Assembly: GCA_011605835.1 (NCBI GenBank)
Contig: JAAOZJ010000105.1
Coordinates: 1 to 10,267 of the forward strand
DNA length: 10,267 nt
Reading direction: 5' to 3'
Origin: Thermoproteota archaeon
GTDB lineage: Archaea > Thermoproteota > Methanomethylicia > Nezhaarchaeales > WYZ-LMO8
This document shows positions 1-5,971 of this stretch, piece by piece (within the stretch, counting starts at the first letter, position 1; the number at the start of each line of letters is the position of its first letter). Under the pieces are notes generated by a model. The model was given only the letters and a program-made list of their open reading frames with translations, did no database searches and was not told the DNA's origin. The translations under genes were made by a program, and so were the position numbers.

Positions 1-9
1 AGAAACCTA

Positions 10-288
10 ATGGATACCATGAAGGACTGGGAGAGAAAGCCCATAATACAAGTGGGCAACGTCGTAGTAGAGGTGGTCAAACTCCCAAAGAAAGAGGGTC
101 GGAAGAGGGTCGAACCAGAGAAGCTCTCGCTCCACGTTAGGATGGCGGATTCATTCAGAGGAGTGCTGGTGGCGAGCCGTGATGATCTGGGGGACCTAGT
201 GGACGTTCTGAGCAGCAAGGTAGTCGCGGAAGTAGTCGAGACAATCGAGGAAGTCAACAAGAGGAGGAGAATCGAGTTTAAGCTATGA
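10..288 (+). CDS. Small basic protein of unknown function
   Basis: I do not recognise this 92-residue protein. It is highly charged and rich in Lys, Arg, Glu and Val. The pattern suggests short beta strands in the first half (IIQVGNVVVEVVKL, LSLHVRM, GVLVAS) and one amphipathic helix at about residues 57-85, ending in a basic KRRR cluster. There is no signal peptide, membrane segment or cysteine. It ends in TGA 18 bases before the next gene, on the same strand, so the two may be co-transcribed. The start is uncertain. ATG at 10 is the first in-window candidate and ATG at 19 is a second. No stop codon precedes them in frame, so the true start could lie upstream of the window. The reading frame is convincing because the composition matches neighbouring hyperthermophile genes; the function is unknown. 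Confidence 0.65.
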   Translation: MDTMKDWERKPIIQVGNVVVEVVKLPKKEGRKRVEPEKLSLHVRMADSFRGVLVASRDDLGDLVDVLSSKVVAEVVETIEEVNKRRRIEFKL

Positions 289-306
289 GGCGCCAACTCT
301 ATCCTG

Positions 307-597
307 GTGCTCGCCGTGCCGAGAGCAGGTGACGTCCTCTATTCGTATTGCGGCATCGTCTGCAACTTTTGCAAAGCCCTTGTTCAAGGTGATTGCAAAG
401 GTTGCGACTTTCACGTAAATTCTTGCGAGTACGCGAAGTGCTGCCTAAGCAAAGGACTTAAGTGCTGCCTCGAGTGCGAGAGATTTCCGTGTAAGCTCCA
501 CGAAGAGGGCTTTACGTGGAGCGTAGAGGGTCTTGGGACCCTAAATTGGAGGGTTTATAGCGACATCTTTCTCAGAATCTTTAAGAAAAAGGGGTGA
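307..597 (+). CDS. Cysteine-rich DUF3795-like protein
   Basis: This 96-residue protein contains twelve cysteines, at residues 15, 19, 22, 30, 33, 40, 45, 46, 53, 54, 57 and 62. The pattern YCGxxCxxC, GxCxGC, CC, KGxxCCxEC and FPC closely resembles the DUF3795 family of small cysteine-rich proteins in archaea and anaerobic bacteria. The biochemical role of that family is not established. The spacing suggests that it binds metal (zinc or an iron-sulfur cluster), which is inference. There is no signal peptide, so it is probably cytoplasmic. The start is GTG at 307, because an in-frame TGA at 286 limits it and no ATG is available; GTG at 316 is the alternative. It follows the upstream gene by 18 bases and converges on the OB-fold gene on the opposite strand. 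The aromatic C-terminal 30 residues lack cysteines. Confidence 0.75.
   Translation: MLAVPRAGDVLYSYCGIVCNFCKALVQGDCKGCDFHVNSCEYAKCCLSKGLKCCLECERFPCKLHEEGFTWSVEGLGTLNWRVYSDIFLRIFKKKG
586..592 (-). terminator. Possible oligo-T terminator of the SSB transcript
   Basis: On the minus strand a CCCTTTTTCTT tract lies about 90 bases past the SSB stop, inside the 3' end of the DUF3795-like gene. Archaeal RNA polymerase often terminates at T-runs without a hairpin. The tract is short, so this is tentative. Confidence 0.25.
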
Positions 598-682
598 TAG
601 ACTGACGCTTGGGCGTGGCTCTTTCGACCGTCCCTCTCTCATCAGCGATCTCAGCCAGCATCCCTTCCATTATTTAGCGAAT

Positions 683-997
683 TCACGCGTTTGGGCTACC
701 CTTGTCCAAGACTACTATCCTACCATTGCTCCCGACGTTTAGCTCCACTTTCCCCCTGAACTCCTTAGCAAAGGCGTTTTCAACTCTTATCCTAGCTCCT
801 ACCCTGACCAAGTCTATTTGTTTCCTCCAAAGGTTCAGCTTTATCTGGCCAGTCCCGTCATCTATTATAGCATATGCCAACTGCGCTGGACCGTAACGAG
901 TTTGAACAGTTTTCGGCTCCCCCTTCTCAACTACCGTCCCCTCGACGACAAGCTCCCTCATCCCGTCCTCTATCTCCGAAATCTGGACCCTCTTCAT
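683..997 (-). CDS. Single OB-fold ssDNA-binding protein, crenarchaeal SSB/RPA-like, without C-terminal tail
   Basis: The 104 residues form one OB fold. The signature includes VEGTVVEKGEPKTVQTRYG at about 18-36, then IIDDGTGQIKLNLW at about 44-57, and a final strand block ending KVELNVGSNGRIVVL at about 83-97. These match the DNA-binding domain of the Sulfolobus-type SSB in order and spacing, including the DxTGxxKLxLW motif and the LNxGS motif. The family coats single-stranded DNA in replication and repair. The Sulfolobus protein adds a Gly/Arg-rich and acidic tail for protein contacts. Here the protein stops about seven residues after the fold, so it is either a reduced SSB or a second OB-fold paralogue. 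The ATG start at 997 has a good ribosome site (AGGAG at 1010-1006 on the minus strand) and a TATA box about 40 bases upstream. It diverges from the sugar kinase gene. Confidence 0.85.
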   Translation of the reverse strand: MKRVQISEIEDGMRELVVEGTVVEKGEPKTVQTRYGPAQLAYAIIDDGTGQIKLNLWRKQIDLVRVGARIRVENAFAKEFRGKVELNVGSNGRIVVLDKGSPNA

Positions 998-1033
998 CGC
1001 GTGATCTCCTGAGGAGAGATTCTTGATTAAGAT

Positions 1034-1043
1034 CTATAAAAAG
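1034..1043 (-). promoter_or_regulatory. TATA box for the SSB gene, possibly shared with the divergent kinase gene
   Basis: On the minus strand this reads CTTTTTATAG, a good archaeal box A. A start site about 25 bases downstream falls near 1012, giving a leader of about 15 bases that holds the AGGAG ribosome site. On the plus strand the same bases read CTATAAAAAG and could also serve the kinase gene, with a leader of about 70 bases. That second use is less certain. Confidence 0.5.
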
Positions 1044-1134
1044 TAGCCGACGCGTACGCGACAAGCTCATCTCGCCTCCGAGCAAATTCTACGGTAAGTC
1101 GCTAATCTCGCAGGCGGGACTCGTTGGTGATTAC

Positions 1135-2121
1135 ATGAACGAGGAGCTCATAATAGGAATCGACGTGGGGGCTACCAAGACTAGGTTAGGCATCGGAGAC
1201 GCTAACGGGAGGATGTACGTCAAGCGCGTGTACAGGACTGCTGACATTGCCCATCGCTTTGCAGACTTCATTGTCGACGAGATTAAAAGGAACTTCTCGA
1301 ATTACCTCGACAAGGTCGTAGGCGTGGGGGTCGCCTCGATAGGCCCTCTAGACTTGAAGAGGGGGGCGATACTTTCGCCTCCCAACGCGCCCTTGAAGAA
1401 CGTAGAGGTGGTCGCCAAGCTTAGAGAGGGACTGGGCGAAGAGGTCTTCTTGGTCAACGACGCCGTAGCCGCCGCTTGGGCCGAGAAGGTCTATGGTATG
1501 GGAAGGAGCTTCAGGAACTTGGTCTACATAACCTTGAGCACCGGCATAGGCGCGGGGGTCATAGTCGATGACCACCTGCTCCTCGGGAAGGACGGCAACG
1601 CTCACGAGGTCGGTCACATAGTCGTCGACTACACGGGAATGATGAGATGCGGATGCGGAGGCCGTGGCCATTGGGAGGCCTACTGCTCAGGCATAAACAT
1701 CCCAGCGTTCGTTAAAAGGCTCTTGGAAGATAAGTATAGAGACCAGTTAGAGGGTAGCTCGCTGTGTCACGAATATCGTAGAAGCAGTTTGACAGCCGAG
1801 GCACTTTTCAGACACGCCAAGCAAGGGGATGTGCTGGCCGCCAAGATAGTCGAGGAGGAGATAGGCAGGCTGAACGCAGCTGGCATCGCCTCGGTGGTAA
1901 ACTGCTACGACCCGGAGGTCGTCTTCTTAGGAGGAGCGATAGCCTTAAACAACGAGGAACTAGTGTTGAGACCTATAGCGAAGTACGTAGATGCGTACGT
2001 AACCAACAGGATGCCTAAGGTGACGATAACCGACCTTGGAGAGGACGCCAGTCTAAAAGGCGCCATGGCCATAGTGGCCAAGCCGCCTGCTTCGCTACGC
2101 GAGTACTTCGGGCACCCCTAA
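1135..2121 (+). CDS. ROK-family sugar kinase (glucokinase/hexokinase-like)
   Basis: This 328-residue protein has the full ROK-family layout of an ATP-dependent sugar kinase. It would phosphorylate glucose or a related hexose in the cytoplasm, as characterised crenarchaeal ROK hexokinases do. Visible motifs are the N-terminal phosphate loop IGIDVGATKTRLG (about 7-19), the ND pair N108-D109 with D109 as expected catalytic base, and the second phosphate loop STGIGAG (135-141). The HEVGH sugar-site motif (157-161) is followed by CGCGGRGHWEAYCSG (172-186), and the adenosine-side FLGGAIA lies at 264-270. In the zinc motif, bacterial members have three Cys after the His; here His179 replaces the last Cys. 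Start ATG 1135 follows GGTGA at 1126-1130 by four bases. The length is typical of the family. The exact sugar, or use of N-acetyl sugars, cannot be read from the sequence. Confidence 0.88.
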   Translation: MNEELIIGIDVGATKTRLGIGDANGRMYVKRVYRTADIAHRFADFIVDEIKRNFSNYLDKVVGVGVASIGPLDLKRGAILSPPNAPLKNVEVVAKLREGLGEEVFLVNDAVAAAWAEKVYGMGRSFRNLVYITLSTGIGAGVIVDDHLLLGKDGNAHEVGHIVVDYTGMMRCGCGGRGHWEAYCSGINIPAFVKRLLEDKYRDQLEGSSLCHEYRRSSLTAEALFRHAKQGDVLAAKIVEEEIGRLNAAGIASVVNCYDPEVVFLGGAIALNNEELVLRPIAKYVDAYVTNRMPKVTITDLGEDASLKGAMAIVAKPPASLREYFGHP

Positions 2122-2156
2122 GGTCATTTTCGAGAAGTCTGCGAGCGATGTTTTAA

Positions 2157-2166
2157 AGTTTATAGG
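2157..2166 (+). promoter_or_regulatory. Promoter (BRE and TATA box) of the RuvBL-like gene
   Basis: A purine stretch AAAG at 2155-2158 runs into TTTATAGG, which together resemble an archaeal BRE plus TATA box. Transcription would start near 2187, giving a leader of about 60 bases before the GTG at 2247. The gene therefore probably has its own promoter rather than relying on read-through from the kinase gene. Confidence 0.5.
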
Positions 2167-2234
2167 CCTGACGCTTAGTTATCCTCAACGCTAGCTCATA
2201 GGGCTCAGCATCTCGCTTTCTCGTCAAGCGCTTG

Positions 2235-2240
2235 AGGTGG
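2235..2240 (+). promoter_or_regulatory. Ribosome binding site that fixes the RuvBL-like start at GTG 2247
   Basis: AGGTGG lies six bases before GTG 2247, ideal spacing for a crenarchaeal ribosome site. The longer reading from TTG 2232 would put this element inside the coding region and add five residues that the family does not need. Confidence 0.65.
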
Positions 2241-2246
2241 TCGTAT

Positions 2247-3623
2247 GTGAGCCGCCCAGTCATCAAGGAGGTCGAGGAAAGAGCCCCACAACAAGAGCGA
2301 CTGATAGGGCTTCATAGCCACATAACCGGCTTGGGACTGGACGAGAAGTTGAAGGCCATTCATATAGCAGATGGCCTAGTAGGGCAAGAAGAGGCGCGCG
2401 AGGCCGCTGGCATAATGGTTGAGCTTGTGAAGAGGGGCAAGAGGCCAGGACATGGCCTTCTTCTCGTAGGTCCTCCTGGCACGGGGAAGACAGCGATAGC
2501 AGTGGGCATGGCAAGAGAACTTGGCAGGGACGTGCCATTTGTATCTATGTCGGGAAGCGAGATCTACGGCACTGCCATGAAGAAGACGGAGATGCTGACT
2601 CAAGCGATTAGAAGGGCCATAGGAGTGAGGCTCGTAGATGAAAGGGAGGTCTACGAGGGCGAGGTCGTGAACATTGAGATAGAGAAGGCCCCGCACCCCT
2701 ACAACCCCTACGCGCAAGTGGCCTTGGGGGCATTCTTGACGTTGAAGACGAAGCAGGAGGAGAAGAGCCTCGAAGTCGGCGAGAGAGTCGCAGCCCAACT
2801 ACTGAGGCTGAACGTTAGGCCAGGGGACGTGATAGAGATAGACGCTGAGACGGGACACGTGACGAAGCTCGGCAGAAGCAAATACGCGGAGAGCAGGTGG
2901 AAGGGCGAGTACAGGATTGGTAGGCTCGTCGAAGTTCCGAGCGGTCCAGTTAAAAAGGTGAAGAAGACGACTCACACAGTCACGCTACACGACATAGACA
3001 TGGCCAACATAAGGGCTGGGAGGCTCATGCTGTTCAGGGAAGAGGAGATAACGAACGAGATAAGGGCCAAGGTCGACGAGCAAATAGAGGAGCTCATAAA
3101 GAGCAAGAAGGCGGAGCTCGTCCCAGGAGTGCTGTTCATAGACGAGGCCCACATGCTCGACATAGAGGCGTTCAGCTTCTTGAACAGAGCCCTCGAACAA
3201 GAGTTCGCCCCACTCCTCGTACTAGCCACCAACAGAGCCGTGACGAAGATCAGAGGCACGGACTATAAGTCACCGCACGGGATACCAATAGACATGCTCG
3301 ACAGATTACTAATAGCCAAGACGAAAATACCACCGCCCGAGGACGTTAAAAAGATAATAGAGATCAAGGCCATGGCCGACGGCATAGAGCTCTCGGCAGA
3401 GGCCCTCGACCTCCTGACAGAGATAGGGGTGAAGAGGAGCTTGCGCTACGCCGCTCAGTTGCTGCAACCAGCAAGAGTCGTGGCAGAGATGTCAGGGAGC
3501 AACATTGTAAAACCCGAGCATGTGAAGAGGGTCATGAGTGTGTACTTGGACTTCAGGGACTCGATAAACTACCTCAACGAAGAGCTCAAGAAAGACCCGG
3601 TGCTCTCCGAGTTCCTCCAGTAA
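2247..3623 (+). CDS. TIP49/RuvBL-like AAA+ ATPase
   Basis: This 458-residue protein aligns along its whole length, from memory, with human RUVBL1 (456 residues). The N-terminal HSHITGLGLDE (23-33) is followed by GLVGQEEARE (43-52). Walker A is GPPGTGKT (75-82), Walker B LFIDEAH (296-302), sensor 1 ATNR (Asn329), arginine finger LDR (Arg353) and sensor 2 SLRYA (Arg400). Residues about 127-245 form the inserted OB-like domain II, which eukaryotic paralogues use for nucleic-acid and partner contacts. Eukaryotic RuvBL1/2 form hexameric or dodecameric rings in chromatin remodellers and in box C/D snoRNP assembly; the archaeal role is not settled. All catalytic residues are present, so it should be an active ATPase. 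Compared with RUVBL1, about ten residues are missing after the THTVTLHDID segment. It is a single-gene unit that converges on phoU. Confidence 0.93.
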   Translation: MSRPVIKEVEERAPQQERLIGLHSHITGLGLDEKLKAIHIADGLVGQEEAREAAGIMVELVKRGKRPGHGLLLVGPPGTGKTAIAVGMARELGRDVPFVSMSGSEIYGTAMKKTEMLTQAIRRAIGVRLVDEREVYEGEVVNIEIEKAPHPYNPYAQVALGAFLTLKTKQEEKSLEVGERVAAQLLRLNVRPGDVIEIDAETGHVTKLGRSKYAESRWKGEYRIGRLVEVPSGPVKKVKKTTHTVTLHDIDMANIRAGRLMLFREEEITNEIRAKVDEQIEELIKSKKAELVPGVLFIDEAHMLDIEAFSFLNRALEQEFAPLLVLATNRAVTKIRGTDYKSPHGIPIDMLDRLLIAKTKIPPPEDVKKIIEIKAMADGIELSAEALDLLTEIGVKRSLRYAAQLLQPARVVAEMSGSNIVKPEHVKRVMSVYLDFRDSINYLNEELKKDPVLSEFLQ

Positions 3624-3634
3624 CTCAGTATTGC

Positions 3635-3649
3635 AAGCACGGCGTGCTT
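3635..3649. terminator. Small hairpin between convergent genes, possible terminator
   Basis: AAGCAC-GGC-GTGCTT forms a six-base-pair stem with a three-base loop, 12 bases past the RuvBL-like stop and followed by TTCTC. It lies in the 94-base gap between two convergent genes, where termination in both directions is needed. Only a weak T-run follows, and archaeal terminators do not require hairpins, so the role is tentative. Confidence 0.35.
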
Positions 3650-3717
3650 TCTCATAACGCGTGAACCTGAAGATCTTATCTAAGGGTTTAGCCAAGAGCG
3701 TTGCGTAACACCTCACT

Positions 3718-4359
3718 TCACTCTATAAGCTCTCTCTTCCCAGTGACCATGTATATCAGGGCTTCGTAAGCGTAGACCATGTGATCGGCTATTCTCTCCA
3801 AATACCTCACGATCAGCACGCTGGAGACGACGGCCCTGTTCTCACTCGCACTTTTAGCAACTTTGTCTAGGAAGCTTTTGTAAAGCTCATCCACTTTTTT
3901 CTCCAGCTCAGAGACCTCTTTGGCGTGTTTTAAGCTCCTCTCCTTTATGGATGCCACCGTCAACTCTATCATGTTTATAACCTTTTGACCCATGTCCTTT
4001 ATGTGTGCGCGAACCCATTCCTCACAGTCCCTAACTCCGTTAAAGCGCCTATTTACGTAGGCTATGTCTAAGGCGTACCTGCCCAGCCTTGCCAAGTCGT
4101 ATGATATCCTCATGAAGGTCTTTACAATACGAAGGTCCGAGGCGACTGGCTGGAACTTCAATATTATCTCGACCGCCTTATCCTCCACTTGGTCGGCCAG
4201 TATCATCAAGTAATCGGACGTCTCTCTTATCTTGTCATATGAGTCTCCGTAGTGAAGGGATTCGTGAAGAGCTGTCGAGACGGCACCACGCGCTAGCTCG
4301 CACATTTGAGCTATCATCGATTCCAAGCCCCTCAGTTCCGAGTCTATGATCCTTTCCAT
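3718..4359 (-). CDS. phoU: Phosphate transport regulator PhoU (stand-alone)
   Basis: This 213-residue helical protein has the usual PhoU length and two three-helix repeats. Its second repeat keeps the family motif as VRYLERIADHMVYAYEA (about 184-200), with the acidic metal ligands Glu188 and Asp192. In the first repeat the matching stretch RISYDLARLGRYALDIA (84-100) has Ala90 and Arg94 where Glu and Asp are usual, so metal binding there is probably lost. The segment FQPVASDLRIV (69-79) is typical of the family. In bacteria PhoU restrains the Pst transporter and signals phosphate status, acting at the inner face of the membrane. It is the last gene of the pst operon, 11 bases after pstB. The ATG at 4359 has a GGTG five bases upstream, overlapping the pstB stop region. 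Confidence 0.92.
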   Translation of the reverse strand: MERIIDSELRGLESMIAQMCELARGAVSTALHESLHYGDSYDKIRETSDYLMILADQVEDKAVEIILKFQPVASDLRIVKTFMRISYDLARLGRYALDIAYVNRRFNGVRDCEEWVRAHIKDMGQKVINMIELTVASIKERSLKHAKEVSELEKKVDELYKSFLDKVAKSASENRAVVSSVLIVRYLERIADHMVYAYEALIYMVTGKRELIE

Positions 4360-4370
4360 GGCCTACACCA

Positions 4371-5135
4371 TCAGCTAATTTTGCCAGTTACGTACTTTTC
4401 AGTCAATTCATTCCTAGGCCTTTCGAAGACCTCCTTAGTAGGGCCGTATTCCACGAGCTTGCCCATGTAGAGAAAGGCTACGTAGTCAGAGACTCTAGCC
4501 GCTTGTTGCATGTTGTGAGTCACGATGACTATCGTATATCTTTCAGCTAGCTTCCTGATCAACATTTCTATCTTAGCCGCAGATATAGGATCTAAGTGAG
4601 ACGTGGGCTCGTCCATCAATATCACCTCCGGCTCGAGGGCCAACGCGCGAGCGATGCAAAGCCTCTGTTGTTGCCCACCCGAGAGGGCTGAGGCGGGCCT
4701 ACGGAGGTCGTTCTTGACCTCTTCCCAGAGGCTGGCCATCTCGAGGCTCTGCCTGACGATCTTGTCGAGGAGCTTCCTATCCCTTATGCCGTGTATCCTG
4801 GGGCCGAAGGCCACGTTGTCGTAGACCGAGAGCATCGGGAAGGGATTTGGCTTCTGAAAGACCATGCCTATCCTCCTCCTAACCCACGTGGGGTCTACGT
4901 TGTCATCGTATATGTTCACGCCGTCGAATACCACCTTTCCAGTAACCCTAGCTCTCGGGACTAGCTCGTGCATTCTATTCAGGCAACGGATGAAGGTGGT
5001 CTTGCCACAGCCTGATGGACCCATTATTGCCGTCACGGCTCGGTCCTTGATCTTCATGTTTATGTCTATCAAGACGTGGTTAGAGCCGTACCATGCATTT
5101 AGGTTCTCGACCTCCATCTTATAAGCCGATGTCAT
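4371..5135 (-). CDS. pstB: Phosphate ABC transporter ATP-binding protein PstB
   Basis: This 254-residue ATPase would power phosphate import through PstC and PstA. It has Walker A GPSGCGKTT (39-47), Q-loop Gln94 in MVFQKPNPFPM, signature LSGGQQQR (151-158), Walker B VILMDEP (171-177) and switch His207 in VTHNMQQAAR. The QKPNPFPMS-like stretch and the CLNRMHEL segment (51-58) are specific to PstB among ABC ATPases. One family position is unusual: TSHLDP replaces the common TSALDP. The start is ATG 5135, which overlaps the pstA stop as ATGA, with GAGGT just upstream; an open frame extends 27 codons further into pstA but reads as an overlap artefact. The length equals the usual PstB length. Translation is probably coupled to pstA. 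Confidence 0.96.
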   Translation of the reverse strand: MTSAYKMEVENLNAWYGSNHVLIDINMKIKDRAVTAIMGPSGCGKTTFIRCLNRMHELVPRARVTGKVVFDGVNIYDDNVDPTWVRRRIGMVFQKPNPFPMLSVYDNVAFGPRIHGIRDRKLLDKIVRQSLEMASLWEEVKNDLRRPASALSGGQQQRLCIARALALEPEVILMDEPTSHLDPISAAKIEMLIRKLAERYTIVIVTHNMQQAARVSDYVAFLYMGKLVEYGPTKEVFERPRNELTEKYVTGKIS

Positions 5136-5971
5136 GGGGACCTCTCCCTCGTTAGCAACCTGACGACTACGTTGATGCCCAATATCATGGCGATTAAGAT
5201 TAATGCCGAGCCCCAAGCTAGCGCTATCCAGTTCTCGAAGGGCGATTTCGCGAACAGGAAGATGTTTAGAGCCAAGTTGGCGACTGGCCTGTCAAGCCCA
5301 GCGAACCACCACTTCCAATAGCCCATGGTTACCAGCACCGGAGCCGATTCGCCAGCTATCCTAGCTACTGCGAGGAGCACCCCCGTTGCGACGGCTCTTC
5401 TAGCAATCCTAAGGGCCACAAACATTGTGGTCTTCCATTTAGGCATTCCAAGCGCTATGGCCGCTTCTCTTATAGTTGCTGGCACGAGCTTGAGGGCCTC
5501 TTCGGTCGCCCTGCTTACTATCGGTATCATTATCAAGGCTAGGGCGAAAGAAGCCGCCGTCACCGAGAAGCCCACCTTTGTGGCTATCAACATATACGCG
5601 AAGAGTCCTATCACTATCGACGGCATCCCGTTCAGCAATTCGTTAAACGATCTCACGATTGACGAAAGCTTGCTATCGCCGTATTCGCTTAGAAATATTC
5701 CCGTAACAATGCCTATCGGAACTGCTATGAGAGAGGCCAATCCAATGGTTATCAGGGTCCCCTGTATGGCATTTGCAACACCGCCTCCAACCTCTCCAAC
5801 AGCCGGCGTTGGCTTGGTGAAGAAGTCAAGGTTTATGACCCCAACGCCCCTCTTGAATACCTCAAATAGGACGCTGAAGAGAGGGATCAAGGCGACTATG
5901 AGGGCCACGTACACGAGAACACGCGCAACCTTGTCCTCAAGACGTCTAATTCTTTCATGGAGTTCCTTCAT
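5132..5971 (-). CDS. pstA: Phosphate ABC transporter permease PstA
   Basis: This 279-residue membrane protein forms half of the phosphate channel with PstC. Hydrophobic segments lie at about 17-38, 68-95, 115-132, 136-153, 190-210 and 247-271, giving six membrane spans. The coupling-helix EAA motif is REAAIALGMPKWKT (168-181), which contacts PstB. PNxLxNA-like and GGGVANAIQGTL segments (62-73) and the late AGESAPVL motif (206-213) are typical of PstA. The charged N terminus (about 1-15) is cytoplasmic. ATG 5971 overlaps the pstC stop as ATGA, which decides the start; the open frame continues 110 codons upstream but only as an out-of-frame shadow of pstC with an Arg/His-rich composition. The 3' end likewise overlaps pstB by four bases, so pstC, pstA and pstB are probably translationally coupled. 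Confidence 0.95.
   Translation of the reverse strand: MKELHERIRRLEDKVARVLVYVALIVALIPLFSVLFEVFKRGVGVINLDFFTKPTPAVGEVGGGVANAIQGTLITIGLASLIAVPIGIVTGIFLSEYGDSKLSSIVRSFNELLNGMPSIVIGLFAYMLIATKVGFSVTAASFALALIMIPIVSRATEEALKLVPATIREAAIALGMPKWKTTMFVALRIARRAVATGVLLAVARIAGESAPVLVTMGYWKWWFAGLDRPVANLALNIFLFAKSPFENWIALAWGSALILIAMILGINVVVRLLTRERSP

Noticed and set aside
581..670. A 29-codon minus-strand frame beginning 12 bases after the SSB stop
   Set aside because: It has no clear ribosome site, overlaps the 3' end of the convergent gene and resembles no protein I know; too short to support as a gene.
1348..1671. A 107-residue minus-strand frame inside the sugar kinase gene
   Set aside because: It is an antisense shadow of conserved ROK motifs.
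2376..2798. A 140-residue minus-strand frame opposite the RuvBL-like gene
   Set aside because: It is the antisense shadow of a strongly conserved gene, Leu/Arg/His-rich and without recognisable motifs.
5136..5216. A 27-residue N-terminal extension of PstB
   Set aside because: It overlaps the pstA C terminus; ATG 5135 sits in an ATGA overlap and gives the standard PstB length.
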